Assembly: GCA_018666555.1 (NCBI GenBank)
Contig: JABIZD010000172.1
Span: 1 to 64,000 of the forward strand
From: Gammaproteobacteria bacterium
GTDB taxonomy: Bacteria; Pseudomonadota; Gammaproteobacteria; Pseudomonadales; Azotimanducaceae
DNA length: 64,000 nt
Reading direction: 5' to 3'
The position numbers and the translations under genes are program-made. The notes beneath the pieces were generated by a model. The model was not told where the DNA came from. It did not search any database and saw nothing but the letters and a program-made list of their open reading frames with translations. Positions 1 to 8,805 of this stretch are shown here, in pieces. Positions within the stretch are counted from its first letter, which is position 1. Each line of letters opens with the position of its first letter.

Positions 1-35
<35 letters not shown>

Positions 36-259
36 CTGCTTTGTCCAAAGTTTCATCTGTTCCCCCTGAGAATTCAGGGGCAACCGAATCATTGGATCAT
101 CTGATGGTCTCATCGAGGCAGGGGTGAGGATGGCAATGCCTGAATAAATGCTCTAGAGCATTCCTATTTTCAATTAACTTCTTTTTTATTACAATAGGTT
201 AGCTATCTGTAGACCATCACTGATGCTAACGGAATTAACCTAAACGGTTCAGTTCAATA

Positions 260-913
260 CTATCTACCCATTTTTGCCCTGGCCGTTTTCACTAATCCAT
301 CTAAAATGTTTCGTACGGCTGCCTTGCCTTTAACGTATGGTAAAGGTGAGCAGGCGAATGAATTACCTACCATCAAATCGTAATCGCCATCAAGGGACTC
401 GATACTTTTTATAAACTGAGGCAGGTTCTTGCTGGAAACCCAGTAACGCCAGGTACCATCAACTGGGCATATGGTGTCGCCCATAAAGAGCGCGCAATGG
501 CTTTCCTGGACAAATAGATAGGATAACGCGCCGGGTGTATGTCCCGGCGTAGGTAAGGCAATGAGGTCTTCAAATAGGCTGGTCTGCGCCATAGGCAAGG
601 CCTGTTCAACTGTGACCCCTTTACCGAGTTTTACGGATTCAATTTCACTGCAGGTTATACCGCGATTAACCTGTTTGCATAGTTGCCTTGCAGCTGATTT
701 GCCGTGGTGGCGATCGCCGATACACAAGATGCGGTAGGGCTGAAACTTCTCGATGAGGACGTTGTCGGTGAGGTCCCGGCTAACGCCTAATAGATAGTTT
801 CCCTCGAGTCCTTCCAGGATGTAGGCGTGTCCCGTTTCATTGAGGGCACCCTTAATCCAGTGAATACCGGGTGATATTTCTGTGCTGGAGTCCCTTGATG
901 GGAGCGCGGTCAT
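260..913 (-). CDS. Degenerate MBL-fold (metallo-beta-lactamase-like) protein
   Basis: The protein of about 217 residues has the MBL-fold layout: an N-terminal beta-rich part, then TPGHTPGALSYLF (the motif-3 histidine region) and LFMGDTI (the motif-4 aspartate). The usual HxHxDH zinc motif is replaced by GDRHHGKSA, and the expected C-terminal Gly-His is GNS, so several metal ligands are missing. It may be a non-hydrolytic family member or an enzyme with a reduced metal site; the substrate is unknown. ATG at 913 is preferred over an in-frame TTG at 937 because the N-terminal extension has no family resemblance. It is monocistronic, followed downstream only by the repeat-bearing left edge. Confidence 0.7.
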   Translation of the reverse strand: MTALPSRDSSTEISPGIHWIKGALNETGHAYILEGLEGNYLLGVSRDLTDNVLIEKFQPYRILCIGDRHHGKSAARQLCKQVNRGITCSEIESVKLGKGVTVEQALPMAQTSLFEDLIALPTPGHTPGALSYLFVQESHCALFMGDTICPVDGTWRYWVSSKNLPQFIKSIESLDGDYDLMVGNSFACSPLPYVKGKAAVRNILDGLVKTARAKMGR

Positions 914-1272
914 GGTTGTTCCATGAGACTTTTCCAATTATTGTAATCTAATCCGTTGCTTTGATGTCATTATCTTGGCTTGTTGTCAGCGTGGCCGATC
1001 GGGCTCGATAGTCTGGACCTGTTTTTCTGTTAATAGTAACGCTTACCCGACCAAACCCGGTTAGATTGAATTAATGACAATCTAGTAGTGTTCACTACTC
1101 AGCTGTCCACCACCGTCTATTTGCAAGGGCCTTTTTACACCAGCTTGTGTAGTCATTGCCAAGCGAGTTCAATCATTTTAAATATCTACCCAACGGGGCT
1201 ATTACCTACCGTTATCCCCCGCACACAGTGCCAAGGTTAGTTAACAGGTGTGCGAAGCCAGTTCGGCGAACA
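914..1272. other. Intergenic region between MBL-like and GST genes
   Basis: About 360 bases upstream of the MBL-like gene and downstream of the GST gene. It should hold the MBL-gene promoter. I see no convincing gene, terminator hairpin or repeat in it. Confidence 0.5.
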
Positions 1273-1884
1273 CTATTGCATGGTAATGGCCGTGTTAAAG
1301 GCAGGGCGGTCAGCGATTCGAGCGACATAGCTTTTCAGATGGGTCATGTCATCAGAAACACAGCCGAGTCGATTACTCATAAAACAGGCATGTCCAAGCA
1401 TAATGTCTGCACCAGAAAAGTCACCGATTAAGTAATCTTTACCTTCGAGCGCATCATCGACGGGTTGCAGGGCTTTGCCTAATAGTCGCTGAGCCTGGCT
1501 AAGAGCTGTTTCGTCACGTCTCTCGGGTGGCAACAAAACGGTTTGTACCACGATAGTGTTAACAGGTGGCATTACCATGCCTTCACAGTAGTGGAACCAC
1601 TGCAGATAGGCGGCATATTCCTGTGCCTCTAGATCAGGCTTTAAGCCTCCATTCTTATGCTTGGTCAGGATATATTCAACAATCGCCCCAGATTCAAATA
1701 GGGTCGTGTCATCATCATCCAACACGGGAACCCTGCCCAAAGGATGTCGGGCACGGTGTTCATCGGATTTAAGGTCTTTGGGGTGGAAGGCCATTTTGTT
1801 TATCTCATAAGGCAACTGTAATTCTTCAAGTAGCCAGACTATTCGCCCTGCTCGAGAATTAGGGGCAAAGTGCAGTTTTAACAT
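1273..1884 (-). CDS. Glutathione S-transferase family protein
   Basis: This 203-residue protein is a full-length cytosolic GST. The N-terminal thioredoxin-like domain (about residues 1-80) begins LKLHFAPNSRAGRIVWLLEE, with the active-site Ser/Arg region, a cis-proline in GRVPVL and the glutathione-contacting ESGAIVEYI. The helical C-terminal domain carries the conserved capping segment DYLIGDFSGADIMLG. It would conjugate or otherwise use glutathione on an electrophile in the cytoplasm; the substrate cannot be told. AAGGAGAG lies just upstream of the ATG. The same-strand neighbour upstream is a flavin monooxygenase-like gene about 160 bp away, so a shared catabolic or detoxification role is possible but only inferred. 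Confidence 0.9.
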   Translation of the reverse strand: MLKLHFAPNSRAGRIVWLLEELQLPYEINKMAFHPKDLKSDEHRARHPLGRVPVLDDDDTTLFESGAIVEYILTKHKNGGLKPDLEAQEYAAYLQWFHYCEGMVMPPVNTIVVQTVLLPPERRDETALSQAQRLLGKALQPVDDALEGKDYLIGDFSGADIMLGHACFMSNRLGCVSDDMTHLKSYVARIADRPAFNTAITMQ

Positions 1885-2042
1885 AGGTCTCTCCTTTTAC
1901 TGATCTATTCAGATTAGCGATGCTCGTCAGGAGGCAGTATGCCACAGGGTTGGATAGGCCTGTAGTCAGCGTATTTTTACCTGTCAAAGCTTTGATTTGA
2001 TTGGCTGTTAAGCGAGCATTGTAGCCGCAGATCTAACGAGTT

Positions 2043-3206
2043 TCAGAGCAATATACTCCCTGATTCCATGCCCAGCAGGACGCGACCTATGGCCGGGTTA
2101 TGCTGTGGAGAAACCATAATATGCTGTCTGACAACACCGATATCTCGCAGGCATCGTTCCAGAGGGTTTGATATGAAATTAGCGCTTGCGCCAGCTGCGG
2201 ATACCAATTTTTCAATGGCGGCTACTGTTTCATTTGCGGCGCCAGAACAGGCCAGCTGTAACAGTGCTTTTTGGCGGTCTGTAGGTAGATCACCGTTTTC
2301 AACGGTATCCCAGATATCTGTTACCTGCTCAAATACATAGCTTCTGGCAGAACCCAGAATTCTTTCAGCATCAGCAACGGCATTTTGAGCCTCAACTCGG
2401 TCTTTCAGTAAATTAGCCGATCCCCTCGGTTTCTTCTGGGTGGCAAGCTCGACGAAACTCTTGATCGCTTTCATGGTAATGCCAGTTGCGACGCCAACCT
2501 TGTTGTAGGCGAGTCGACTGTAGATCGGCATTTGATAGAGTGGCCCGGGTGCTGTCGGCGTTTGAGTCTGCATTCTGCAAACAAACTTGTCCTCTACAAA
2601 TACCTCCTTTACTAGCGCATCATGGCTTCCTGAGGCCCGCATTCCGGACACCTGCCAGGTATCGATGATTTCCAGTTCGCGAACCGGTATGAGTGATTCA
2701 CAAAAGACATAACCGCGCGCGTCTTTCAATGGTTTGCCACTTTCTTGGACGATGCTCTGGCACCAGAAATACGCTGCATTATGTATTCCACTGACGAACG
2801 GCCACTGTCCAGAGACCTTATAACCGCCGGGTACTTTTGTCGCCTTGCCAACAGGGTTAACGCTACCACTGATGATTAGATTTGGATCCGAATAGAGTGC
2901 TTGCAAGCTGGCAGGCTCATAGAATGCACAGAGAATGCCCATGGTTTCAATGCCGATCATCAGGTTCCAGCCGGTGGATCCATGGATTGCTGATATGGCT
3001 TCAATGGTTTTGATCTGATTGATTGGGTGTGCTTCCAGGCCGCCCAGGCTGCGGGGTACAGCGACTCGATACAGGCCAGCCATTGCCATGGCATTAGCTA
3101 CTTCCGTGGTTAGGTGGCGCTGTGCTTCTGCCTGATCGATATCCTTCTCGATTACAGCCTTTAGATCATTGATACTATGACTTAACGGATCAGATTCGCT
3201 CAACAT
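2043..3206 (-). CDS. Acyl-CoA dehydrogenase-fold flavin monooxygenase (HsaA/DszC-like)
   Basis: About 387 residues with the three-part acyl-CoA dehydrogenase fold: helical N-terminus, a beta domain (GGYKVSGQWPFVSG, then IDTWQVSGMRASGSHD) and a C-terminal helical domain ending in a conserved R-D...H region (LERCLRDIGVVRQH). The motif set and the lack of a typical acyl-CoA dehydrogenase catalytic Glu context point to the group containing HsaA, 4-hydroxyphenylacetate hydroxylase C2 and DszC, which use reduced flavin and O2 to hydroxylate or S-oxidise. Such enzymes need a separate flavin reductase; none is in the window. ATG at 3206 follows AGGAAG with good spacing; a TTG at 3314 would add 36 unsupported residues. 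A paralogue lies at 8806-9963. Confidence 0.8.
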   Translation of the reverse strand: MLSESDPLSHSINDLKAVIEKDIDQAEAQRHLTTEVANAMAMAGLYRVAVPRSLGGLEAHPINQIKTIEAISAIHGSTGWNLMIGIETMGILCAFYEPASLQALYSDPNLIISGSVNPVGKATKVPGGYKVSGQWPFVSGIHNAAYFWCQSIVQESGKPLKDARGYVFCESLIPVRELEIIDTWQVSGMRASGSHDALVKEVFVEDKFVCRMQTQTPTAPGPLYQMPIYSRLAYNKVGVATGITMKAIKSFVELATQKKPRGSANLLKDRVEAQNAVADAERILGSARSYVFEQVTDIWDTVENGDLPTDRQKALLQLACSGAANETVAAIEKLVSAAGASANFISNPLERCLRDIGVVRQHIMVSPQHNPAIGRVLLGMESGSILL

Positions 3207-3356
3207 AGGTGCTTCCTGTGTGAATACAGTCTCTTGGAACTGCTGGGTGGTAAGTGGCGTACCATGTCCCTGGTTGATTGGTTCATAAGGATTCAGTTTG
3301 TTGAGTTCAGGCAAGCGCCTTTTTTGGGTAGTGGAGAGTGAATTAAGGATTCGTTT

Positions 3357-5678
3357 TTAGCCCGTTGAAGGGCCTGGATATAGGGCTACTTCAACTAAAC
3401 AGGTGTTGGCGCTGGGTCCTTGGGCCAGTTTTGATGTGCCGATATCAGCAGTCAGGACATTGGGGTTGCCATTGGCATCTGTGAAGTCATCAAGGCGAGA
3501 AAACCATGAACCAGTAGGTAGCGAGACAACCTCTCTGAGGCGGTTGCTGTCGAGTTGCAGTGCCGCCAGGCAGGCGCCTCGATCATTAAATACTCGGACG
3601 ATATCGCCTGCTGATAAATTACGACTGGCGGCTGCTTCCGGATGCATGGATATTATTTCCTTGCCCTGAATTTTACCGGCTTGACTGTGGGCGCTATGGT
3701 CTAGTTGGCTATGCAATCGGCGTTCAGGCTGAGGGGTCAGAAGATGCAAGGGATAGTGTTGGCTTCCGGCACCACCGAGGCGTTCAAAAGGTTCAAGCCA
3801 GGCAGCATGCCCTGGACAGTCACTGTAATTGAAGTCGGCAATTGTCTTGGAAAATAATTCTATTTTCCCTGAGGGTGTCTTGAGTGGATAGCGCATGGGA
3901 TCAGAACGAAAATCCGCCAGCCAGATCGGTCGTTGCCCTGATTCTGGAAGCCGAAAAATCCCCGCTGACCAGAATTCCTCAAAACTCGGCAGTGTAAAGT
4001 GTTCCCGTGCCGCAAGCTCACTTGATCGGTGCCACATATTCTGCAACCATTCGCGCTCACTACGTCCCTCAGAGAATTTTTCTCCTATGCCCATTCGGCT
4101 GGCGAGACCCGCGAATATCTCATGATCGGAACGGGCCTGATGCTGTGGTGGTAGAGCCGCCTGCATAACGTGAGCATAGGGGTCGTGGGAGGATGCGCAG
4201 ATGTCTTCTCGTTCAAGCGCAGTGGTAGCCGGAAATACGATATCTGCCCATTGCGCTGTTGGGGTCCACCAGGGTTCATTGACGATAACAGTGCTGGGTC
4301 GACGCCAGCCCTTGATCAATCGATTTAGATCCTGGTGGTGGTGAAACGGGTTACCCCCTGCCCAGTAGATCAGGTCGATCTCAGGGAAGGTAATGTCGCG
4401 ACCATCGTAGCTGATCGTCGTATTTGGATTGAGGAGCATGTCGGTGATACGAGCTACCGGGATAGCAAACCGAGTTGGGTTCATGCCCTTACTGAGTGTT
4501 GCCCAGTTAAATCTACGTGAGTCGCTGCCAATAAACCCTTCGGCTCCATAGCCGAACCCGAAACCACCTCCGGGCAGTCCTATTTGGCCTAGCATGGCAG
4601 CTAGCGTGACCAGCATCCAATAAGGCTGCTCGCCGTGATGAGCACGCTGCAGCGACCAGGCTGCGGTCAGGAAGGTACGTTGTTTAACCAGCCGCCGAGC
4701 CAGCAGGGTAATATCAGATACGGAGACCGCGCATATTTTTTCCGCCCATTGGGGGGTTTTTGCCAGCCCGTCATCGAGACCCAGCAGGTAATGACGAAAC
4801 CGATCATAACCGGTGCAATGACGGTCCAGGAAGTCTCTCGAGACCCGGTTTTCAGTTTCAAGAACGTAGGCCAGTGCCAGCATCAGTGCAACGTCAGTGC
4901 CAGGTCGGCAAGCAAGCCACTGGGACGAAGAAAAGTCAGGCATATCTGATTTAATCGGTGAAACGCTGACAAACTGTACCCCCGAAGAGATCGCTTTTGT
5001 TAGCCCATCCTTGCTCTGATGTTCGGTAATCCCCCCATAGGCGACTTGCGTATTTCTGAGTGGGATACCGCCAAAAGCGACTACGAGCCCGGTGTTGGCT
5101 GAAATATCCTGCCAGCAGGTTTGTTCTACCTCGATCTGATGCCAGGGCGCAACCACGTGAGGAAGAATGACCTGCGCTGCTGCAGTGCTGTAGGAGTTCA
5201 TGGCACGAGTTGAACCACCCAGCAGATTGATAAATCGATGCAGTTGCGACTGGGCGTGATGGAATCGGCCTGCACTTGCCCAGCCGTAAGAACCCGCGAA
5301 AATGGAGGTATTGCCACACTCTTTAATGACTCGGGCAAGTTCTTCTGCTGCTATCGCAAGTGCTTCATCCCAGGGTACCTCTATGAACTCGTCATTGCCT
5401 CGTTTATCCCTGGCACGATTCGGCCCGTGCAGCCATCCTGACCGTATAGCAGGACGTCTTATGCGCTCGTCATGCTGAATGCCATCTAAGATGTTCTGGC
5501 CCATTGGTGCGGGAGCGGGGTCTGCGGAGATTCCCTGGACGGCAGTGATTTTGCCGTCCAACACTTCTACGTCATATACACCCCATTGCGTCGCTGTTTT
5601 GTAGCGCATCATTTTCACATTTGGGTCAAAGAGTAATATAGAGTAATCAATCCGCTCCGTTTTGGCTATGCTACTCAC
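3357..5678 (-). CDS. Molybdopterin S-/N-oxide reductase, BisC/TorA family
   Basis: The protein of up to 773 residues belongs to the DMSO reductase family of bis-MGD molybdenum enzymes, close in length to E. coli BisC. It lacks an N-terminal 4Fe-4S cysteine motif and starts with the short YKTATQWGVYDVEV segment typical of BisC/TorZ. The motif MNSYSTAAAQVILPHVV (about residue 160) holds the expected Mo-ligating serine. Later hallmarks are GGGFGFGYG, IDLIYWAGGNPFHHHQDLN and VNEPWWTPTAQWADIVFPATT. No Tat signal is visible, so it is probably cytoplasmic, reducing a sulfoxide or N-oxide such as methionine or biotin sulfoxide. The reading frame opens with GTG at 5678; a methionine pair about 23 residues in is an alternative start. 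The substrate is not determinable. Confidence 0.88.
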   Translation of the reverse strand: MSSIAKTERIDYSILLFDPNVKMMRYKTATQWGVYDVEVLDGKITAVQGISADPAPAPMGQNILDGIQHDERIRRPAIRSGWLHGPNRARDKRGNDEFIEVPWDEALAIAAEELARVIKECGNTSIFAGSYGWASAGRFHHAQSQLHRFINLLGGSTRAMNSYSTAAAQVILPHVVAPWHQIEVEQTCWQDISANTGLVVAFGGIPLRNTQVAYGGITEHQSKDGLTKAISSGVQFVSVSPIKSDMPDFSSSQWLACRPGTDVALMLALAYVLETENRVSRDFLDRHCTGYDRFRHYLLGLDDGLAKTPQWAEKICAVSVSDITLLARRLVKQRTFLTAAWSLQRAHHGEQPYWMLVTLAAMLGQIGLPGGGFGFGYGAEGFIGSDSRRFNWATLSKGMNPTRFAIPVARITDMLLNPNTTISYDGRDITFPEIDLIYWAGGNPFHHHQDLNRLIKGWRRPSTVIVNEPWWTPTAQWADIVFPATTALEREDICASSHDPYAHVMQAALPPQHQARSDHEIFAGLASRMGIGEKFSEGRSEREWLQNMWHRSSELAAREHFTLPSFEEFWSAGIFRLPESGQRPIWLADFRSDPMRYPLKTPSGKIELFSKTIADFNYSDCPGHAAWLEPFERLGGAGSQHYPLHLLTPQPERRLHSQLDHSAHSQAGKIQGKEIISMHPEAAASRNLSAGDIVRVFNDRGACLAALQLDSNRLREVVSLPTGSWFSRLDDFTDANGNPNVLTADIGTSKLAQGPSANTCLVEVALYPGPSTG

Positions 5679-6066
5679 GCATATCTAAGGGCTTGATTCG
5701 ATTAACTCCACTGGCCTGTCAGTAGTCTCTGTATCAGTTTGGATCTAAAATGGGATCATGGCTAAGCGCGTAGTTTTTGGATTAAGAATATAACGATGTC
5801 TGTGTTCCATACGCTTGCACCAGCAAACAAATGGCTGGCGTATTGAATTTAACTCATTGATTTGACGGTTATGGTTAATTCAGGGGCCTGGTTTTGCTTA
5901 GCTTGCTAAGCCAATGGGTCCTGTGCCGCCTAGGTAATTATTAACCTTTGTCTGCAGGAAGCAGGATCAGCTAATAAGTCGTTTGAAAGGTTTTTATTCT
6001 GCAGTCTGTAGGCTATTTCAAGTAACCGGTCAGCAAAATGTAAAGGTCCATGAAGGGAAGAATGCG
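5679..6066. other. Divergent intergenic region
   Basis: About 390 bases between the divergent molybdoenzyme and class II aldolase genes. It should hold both promoters. I found no clear operator palindrome. An aldolase ribosome-binding site (GAAGGGAAGA) ends it. Confidence 0.5.
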
Positions 6067-6724
6067 ATGACGGGTGTAGTAGATGAACATAAATTAAGAC
6101 AGCAACTGGTTGAGCAATATAAATATGCTGAAAAGCTCGGCCTCAATGAATTGGCATCGGGAAATCTCAGCGTCCGTTTCGAGGATGGCAGGTTAATTTC
6201 GGCGTCTGGAGCGACTGCCGATAATATCTCAGTGGACAGTCTAGTGCAGGTTTCACTCAATGGTGATTGGCAGGGCAGTCGGTAAGCCGTCGTCAGAATG
6301 GCGTCTGCACGCAGGTATTTATCAACGTCATGAACAGGCTGATGCGGTAGTACACACCCATTCAGATAATTGTGTTGCGGTTTCCTGTCACCTCAAACCT
6401 TTGCCTGGTTTTCATTACCTGGCGGGGGAGTTTGGAGGTAATGATGTGCCTTGTGTGCCTTATTCAACATTTGGAACCCAGCAACTGGCTGACGATGCGG
6501 CTGCAGCACTGACAGATCGCAGCGCCTGCCTGCTGGGCAAGCACGGCATGATTTCTCGCGGCAAAGATATAAGCGCTGCATTAGACCTTGCCCACCGGCT
6601 TGAAATCATGTGTTGGCAATTTATCCTCACCCGTCATTTGGGTGAGCCAGAATTGCTCAGTGAAGAAGAGTGGGTTGAATTCCATGAGCGAATGGAGAAG
6701 GTCAGTTACGGTCAGTTCATCTGA
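6067..6724 (+). pseudogene. Class II aldolase/adducin family protein, frameshifted
   Basis: Two overlapping frames together make one class II aldolase (FucA/AraD-like) of normal length, about 219 residues. The first half, from ATG 6067, holds LASGNLSVRFEDGRLISASG and stops at TAA about 6285. The second half, one frame on, starts inside KPSSEWRLHAGIYQ and contains the zinc-binding VVHTHSDN and LLGKHGMIS. The join lies near 6270-6290, where one extra base shifts the frame; removing it would give ...GSGKPSSEW, the family consensus. It is either a recent pseudogene, a sequencing error, or (less likely) a recoding site; no slippery heptamer was seen. If intact it would cleave or epimerise a sugar phosphate or hydroxyacid. 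The ribosome-binding site is GAAGGGAAGA. Confidence 0.8.
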
Positions 6725-6772
6725 TTGGAAATTATCAGTGCCAGGTTAAGGCATCTCTTAGCAGGTTCAGGC

Positions 6773-8485
6773 TTAGGGTAGGTACCAGATCGGTGAAGTC
6801 CAGGCGCGTTCCTGAATGGTTTTTTCAGCATCGGCGAATTCATCGCATCGGTTTTCTTGCTTGCACTGCACGGCGGTCCATCTAGGGGTCGCCGCTTCAA
6901 TGACTCTGGCATACCAGAATGATGGGGCACTGTCATCAAAATCTGGATCCTGCCAGGTTGCACAGATGGTCAACCCTCCTTTGGCATTTTCCCATATTGT
7001 TGTCCTTGATTCCTCTAAGGTGCCGTTACGCAGTTCTCCCTTAATTATTTCGATGGACTGGATGGGAGTCTTGTCATAAAGCGCCTGGACTTGGAAGCTG
7101 GGGGTCTGTCTGGTTTTGGGGAGTTCAGCTCCCATGGCGATGATTTCAGCCGGGATATCTGACTGGCAAGAAAGCGCTTCAGTTGATGCCAGCAATTTTA
7201 CCTGGATACGCGGTCCACTGGTGCCATAGACTTCGCGGCGCTGTAACGCGTCAAAAAGGCTGTCCCTGGTATTTTCTTCAGCCCAGACGCCAACCAGCCC
7301 ACCCGGATTCCATGATGCCCGGACCATGGCTCGGTCGAGACTGCCAATGCCAAACACAGAACCTTTCCATTGTGCCTCATCAACCAAACCGCCTGTACCG
7401 GCATGGGTATCAGTCGAGCCTATTATGCCCATCTGTAGTGGGTTCAACTTTTTGTCAGCCGATTTCCTGTAGGCTACCAAGCCCTTTTTTAATAGTCCTC
7501 GTACATATCCGCTGCGCATTTTTTCCCATTCCTCACGGGTGTATCCGTCAGCTGTCATTGGTTTCGAATTTAGGGTCAGATACCGCTCAAAATCGCAGTC
7601 TTCATCGGTTTGCCCAAATGCCGGAAGACATTCACTGTTGCCTTTCTCCTGGTGGATTTCGATCAATTTTTCGTATTTTGCTCTGAGTGAGAGTAACTCG
7701 TCAGATGCGGTTTCAACCTCGAAGCTTTTCCCATCGCCCATGTTGGTGTTGTGAGGGATAACCAGTGCTTCGCATCCGTCTTCAGGATGGCAGTTTTGAT
7801 CTAACTGTTGCCATAATTGTCCAGGACTGGGGAAATTCATATAGTCTATGGCTTGTTTGGGAACGATCTCATTGCGGAAAATTACATTTCTATGATTGTG
7901 GCTGAAATCTGGAGTTGCCGACCACTCAAAACCAACGAACGTAGTAAATTGGCAAGGATCGTTAGCCGAGTTGGTCTGGTTCTGGATGCGTTGCCACTGT
8001 GATTTCATGGTTTTATCACAGTGAGCCGGGTCACCAGTACAGATTGGGGTAGGTTCAGGTTGCGCCTTGGTTATAGTGGGAAGGACATATTCTGCGAACA
8101 CCTCACCGCCGTCTTCTCGGGTGTTCTTTTCAGTCATGATGTTGCAATAAGGATCGTTACTCCATTCAGGGTCAGTGCAGATGTACAGAAGATTGAACCA
8201 TTCAGCATGGTCAGTCACAGCCATGAAATCCAGTGGTCGTTCGAGCTGGGCAGTTAATGTGTCTGTTAACTTGAGGCTACCTCCTCGTGCAAAAGCGTAA
8301 GCCTCGGCTGGTGTTGCGGCGGTGCCATAGCCCCAGGCGTCTAACGAATAAGCTGAATGTACATGCAGGTCTCCCCAGTAAACTTGTTTTACGTCCGCTT
8401 GAAATTGTGGGCAATGCTGGCTGTCTGAGGCTAGCGCCTGGAGGGGAACGAGCATTGCCAATATGAAAGTCGCTACCTGTTTCAA
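6773..8485 (-). CDS. Secreted DUF3604 domain protein
   Basis: A 570-residue protein with a clear signal peptide (KQVATFILAMLVPLQALA, cleaved near residue 19), so it acts in the periplasm or outside. The mature start reads VYWGDLHVHSAYSLDAWGYG, and later TDHAEWFN and GSTDTHAGTGG: a PHP-like pattern of metal-binding His/Asp residues typical of DUF3604. Cysteine pairs (YICTDPEW...DPYC, HCDKTMK, CHPEDGC) suggest disulfides in the periplasm. The function of DUF3604 is not established; a metal-dependent hydrolase is the natural guess. The best start is TTG at 8485, five bases after GGGAGAG. It converges on the broken aldolase gene with 48 bp between stops. Confidence 0.85.
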   Translation of the reverse strand: MKQVATFILAMLVPLQALASDSQHCPQFQADVKQVYWGDLHVHSAYSLDAWGYGTAATPAEAYAFARGGSLKLTDTLTAQLERPLDFMAVTDHAEWFNLLYICTDPEWSNDPYCNIMTEKNTREDGGEVFAEYVLPTITKAQPEPTPICTGDPAHCDKTMKSQWQRIQNQTNSANDPCQFTTFVGFEWSATPDFSHNHRNVIFRNEIVPKQAIDYMNFPSPGQLWQQLDQNCHPEDGCEALVIPHNTNMGDGKSFEVETASDELLSLRAKYEKLIEIHQEKGNSECLPAFGQTDEDCDFERYLTLNSKPMTADGYTREEWEKMRSGYVRGLLKKGLVAYRKSADKKLNPLQMGIIGSTDTHAGTGGLVDEAQWKGSVFGIGSLDRAMVRASWNPGGLVGVWAEENTRDSLFDALQRREVYGTSGPRIQVKLLASTEALSCQSDIPAEIIAMGAELPKTRQTPSFQVQALYDKTPIQSIEIIKGELRNGTLEESRTTIWENAKGGLTICATWQDPDFDDSAPSFWYARVIEAATPRWTAVQCKQENRCDEFADAEKTIQERAWTSPIWYLP

Positions 8486-8805
8486 TTCATCTCTCCCTAA
8501 GGCGTTAACTGTTCTTCATTATACATCGTGCCCGAATAAGCCAGGCATCGGTATGACTCTGGCTCCCGTAGCAAGGGTCGAAGAGCTCGACCTTAACTGA
8601 AAATGCGATTTATTGACGCTCCGGTTGACTGAGATTGCATGCTTTCTATAGTGATTGGTGCGTCGATAGTCAGCTCTGATATTAAGTGTGTGTCAATTAT
8701 CCTCAAATACATAAGCGATGTGAAATCAAGGCCTGACGGTTTAATTTTCGTTCCTGCAGGGTTGATTGGAGGTTTACTTTTTGAGCCCTGCATGCCTTTA
8801 AAGTA
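8486..8805. other. Intergenic region with a small inverted repeat
   Basis: 320 bases downstream of the 8806-9963 monooxygenase-like gene and upstream of the DUF3604 gene. A short hairpin (GTCGA...TCGAC, with flanking AAG/CTT) lies at about 8574-8594, but no T-run follows. No convincing gene is seen. Confidence 0.45.

Noticed and set aside
2043-3206. Beta-oxidation acyl-CoA dehydrogenase
   Set aside because: The fold is the same, but beta-domain and C-terminal motifs match reduced-flavin monooxygenases instead.
6067-6724. Programmed ribosomal frameshifting in the aldolase gene
   Set aside because: No slippery heptamer or strong downstream structure at the junction, and class II aldolases are not known to use recoding; a mutation or error is simpler.
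7183-7686. Plus-strand 167-codon frame inside the DUF3604 gene
   Set aside because: Antisense to a well-supported secreted protein, low-complexity and without any domain.
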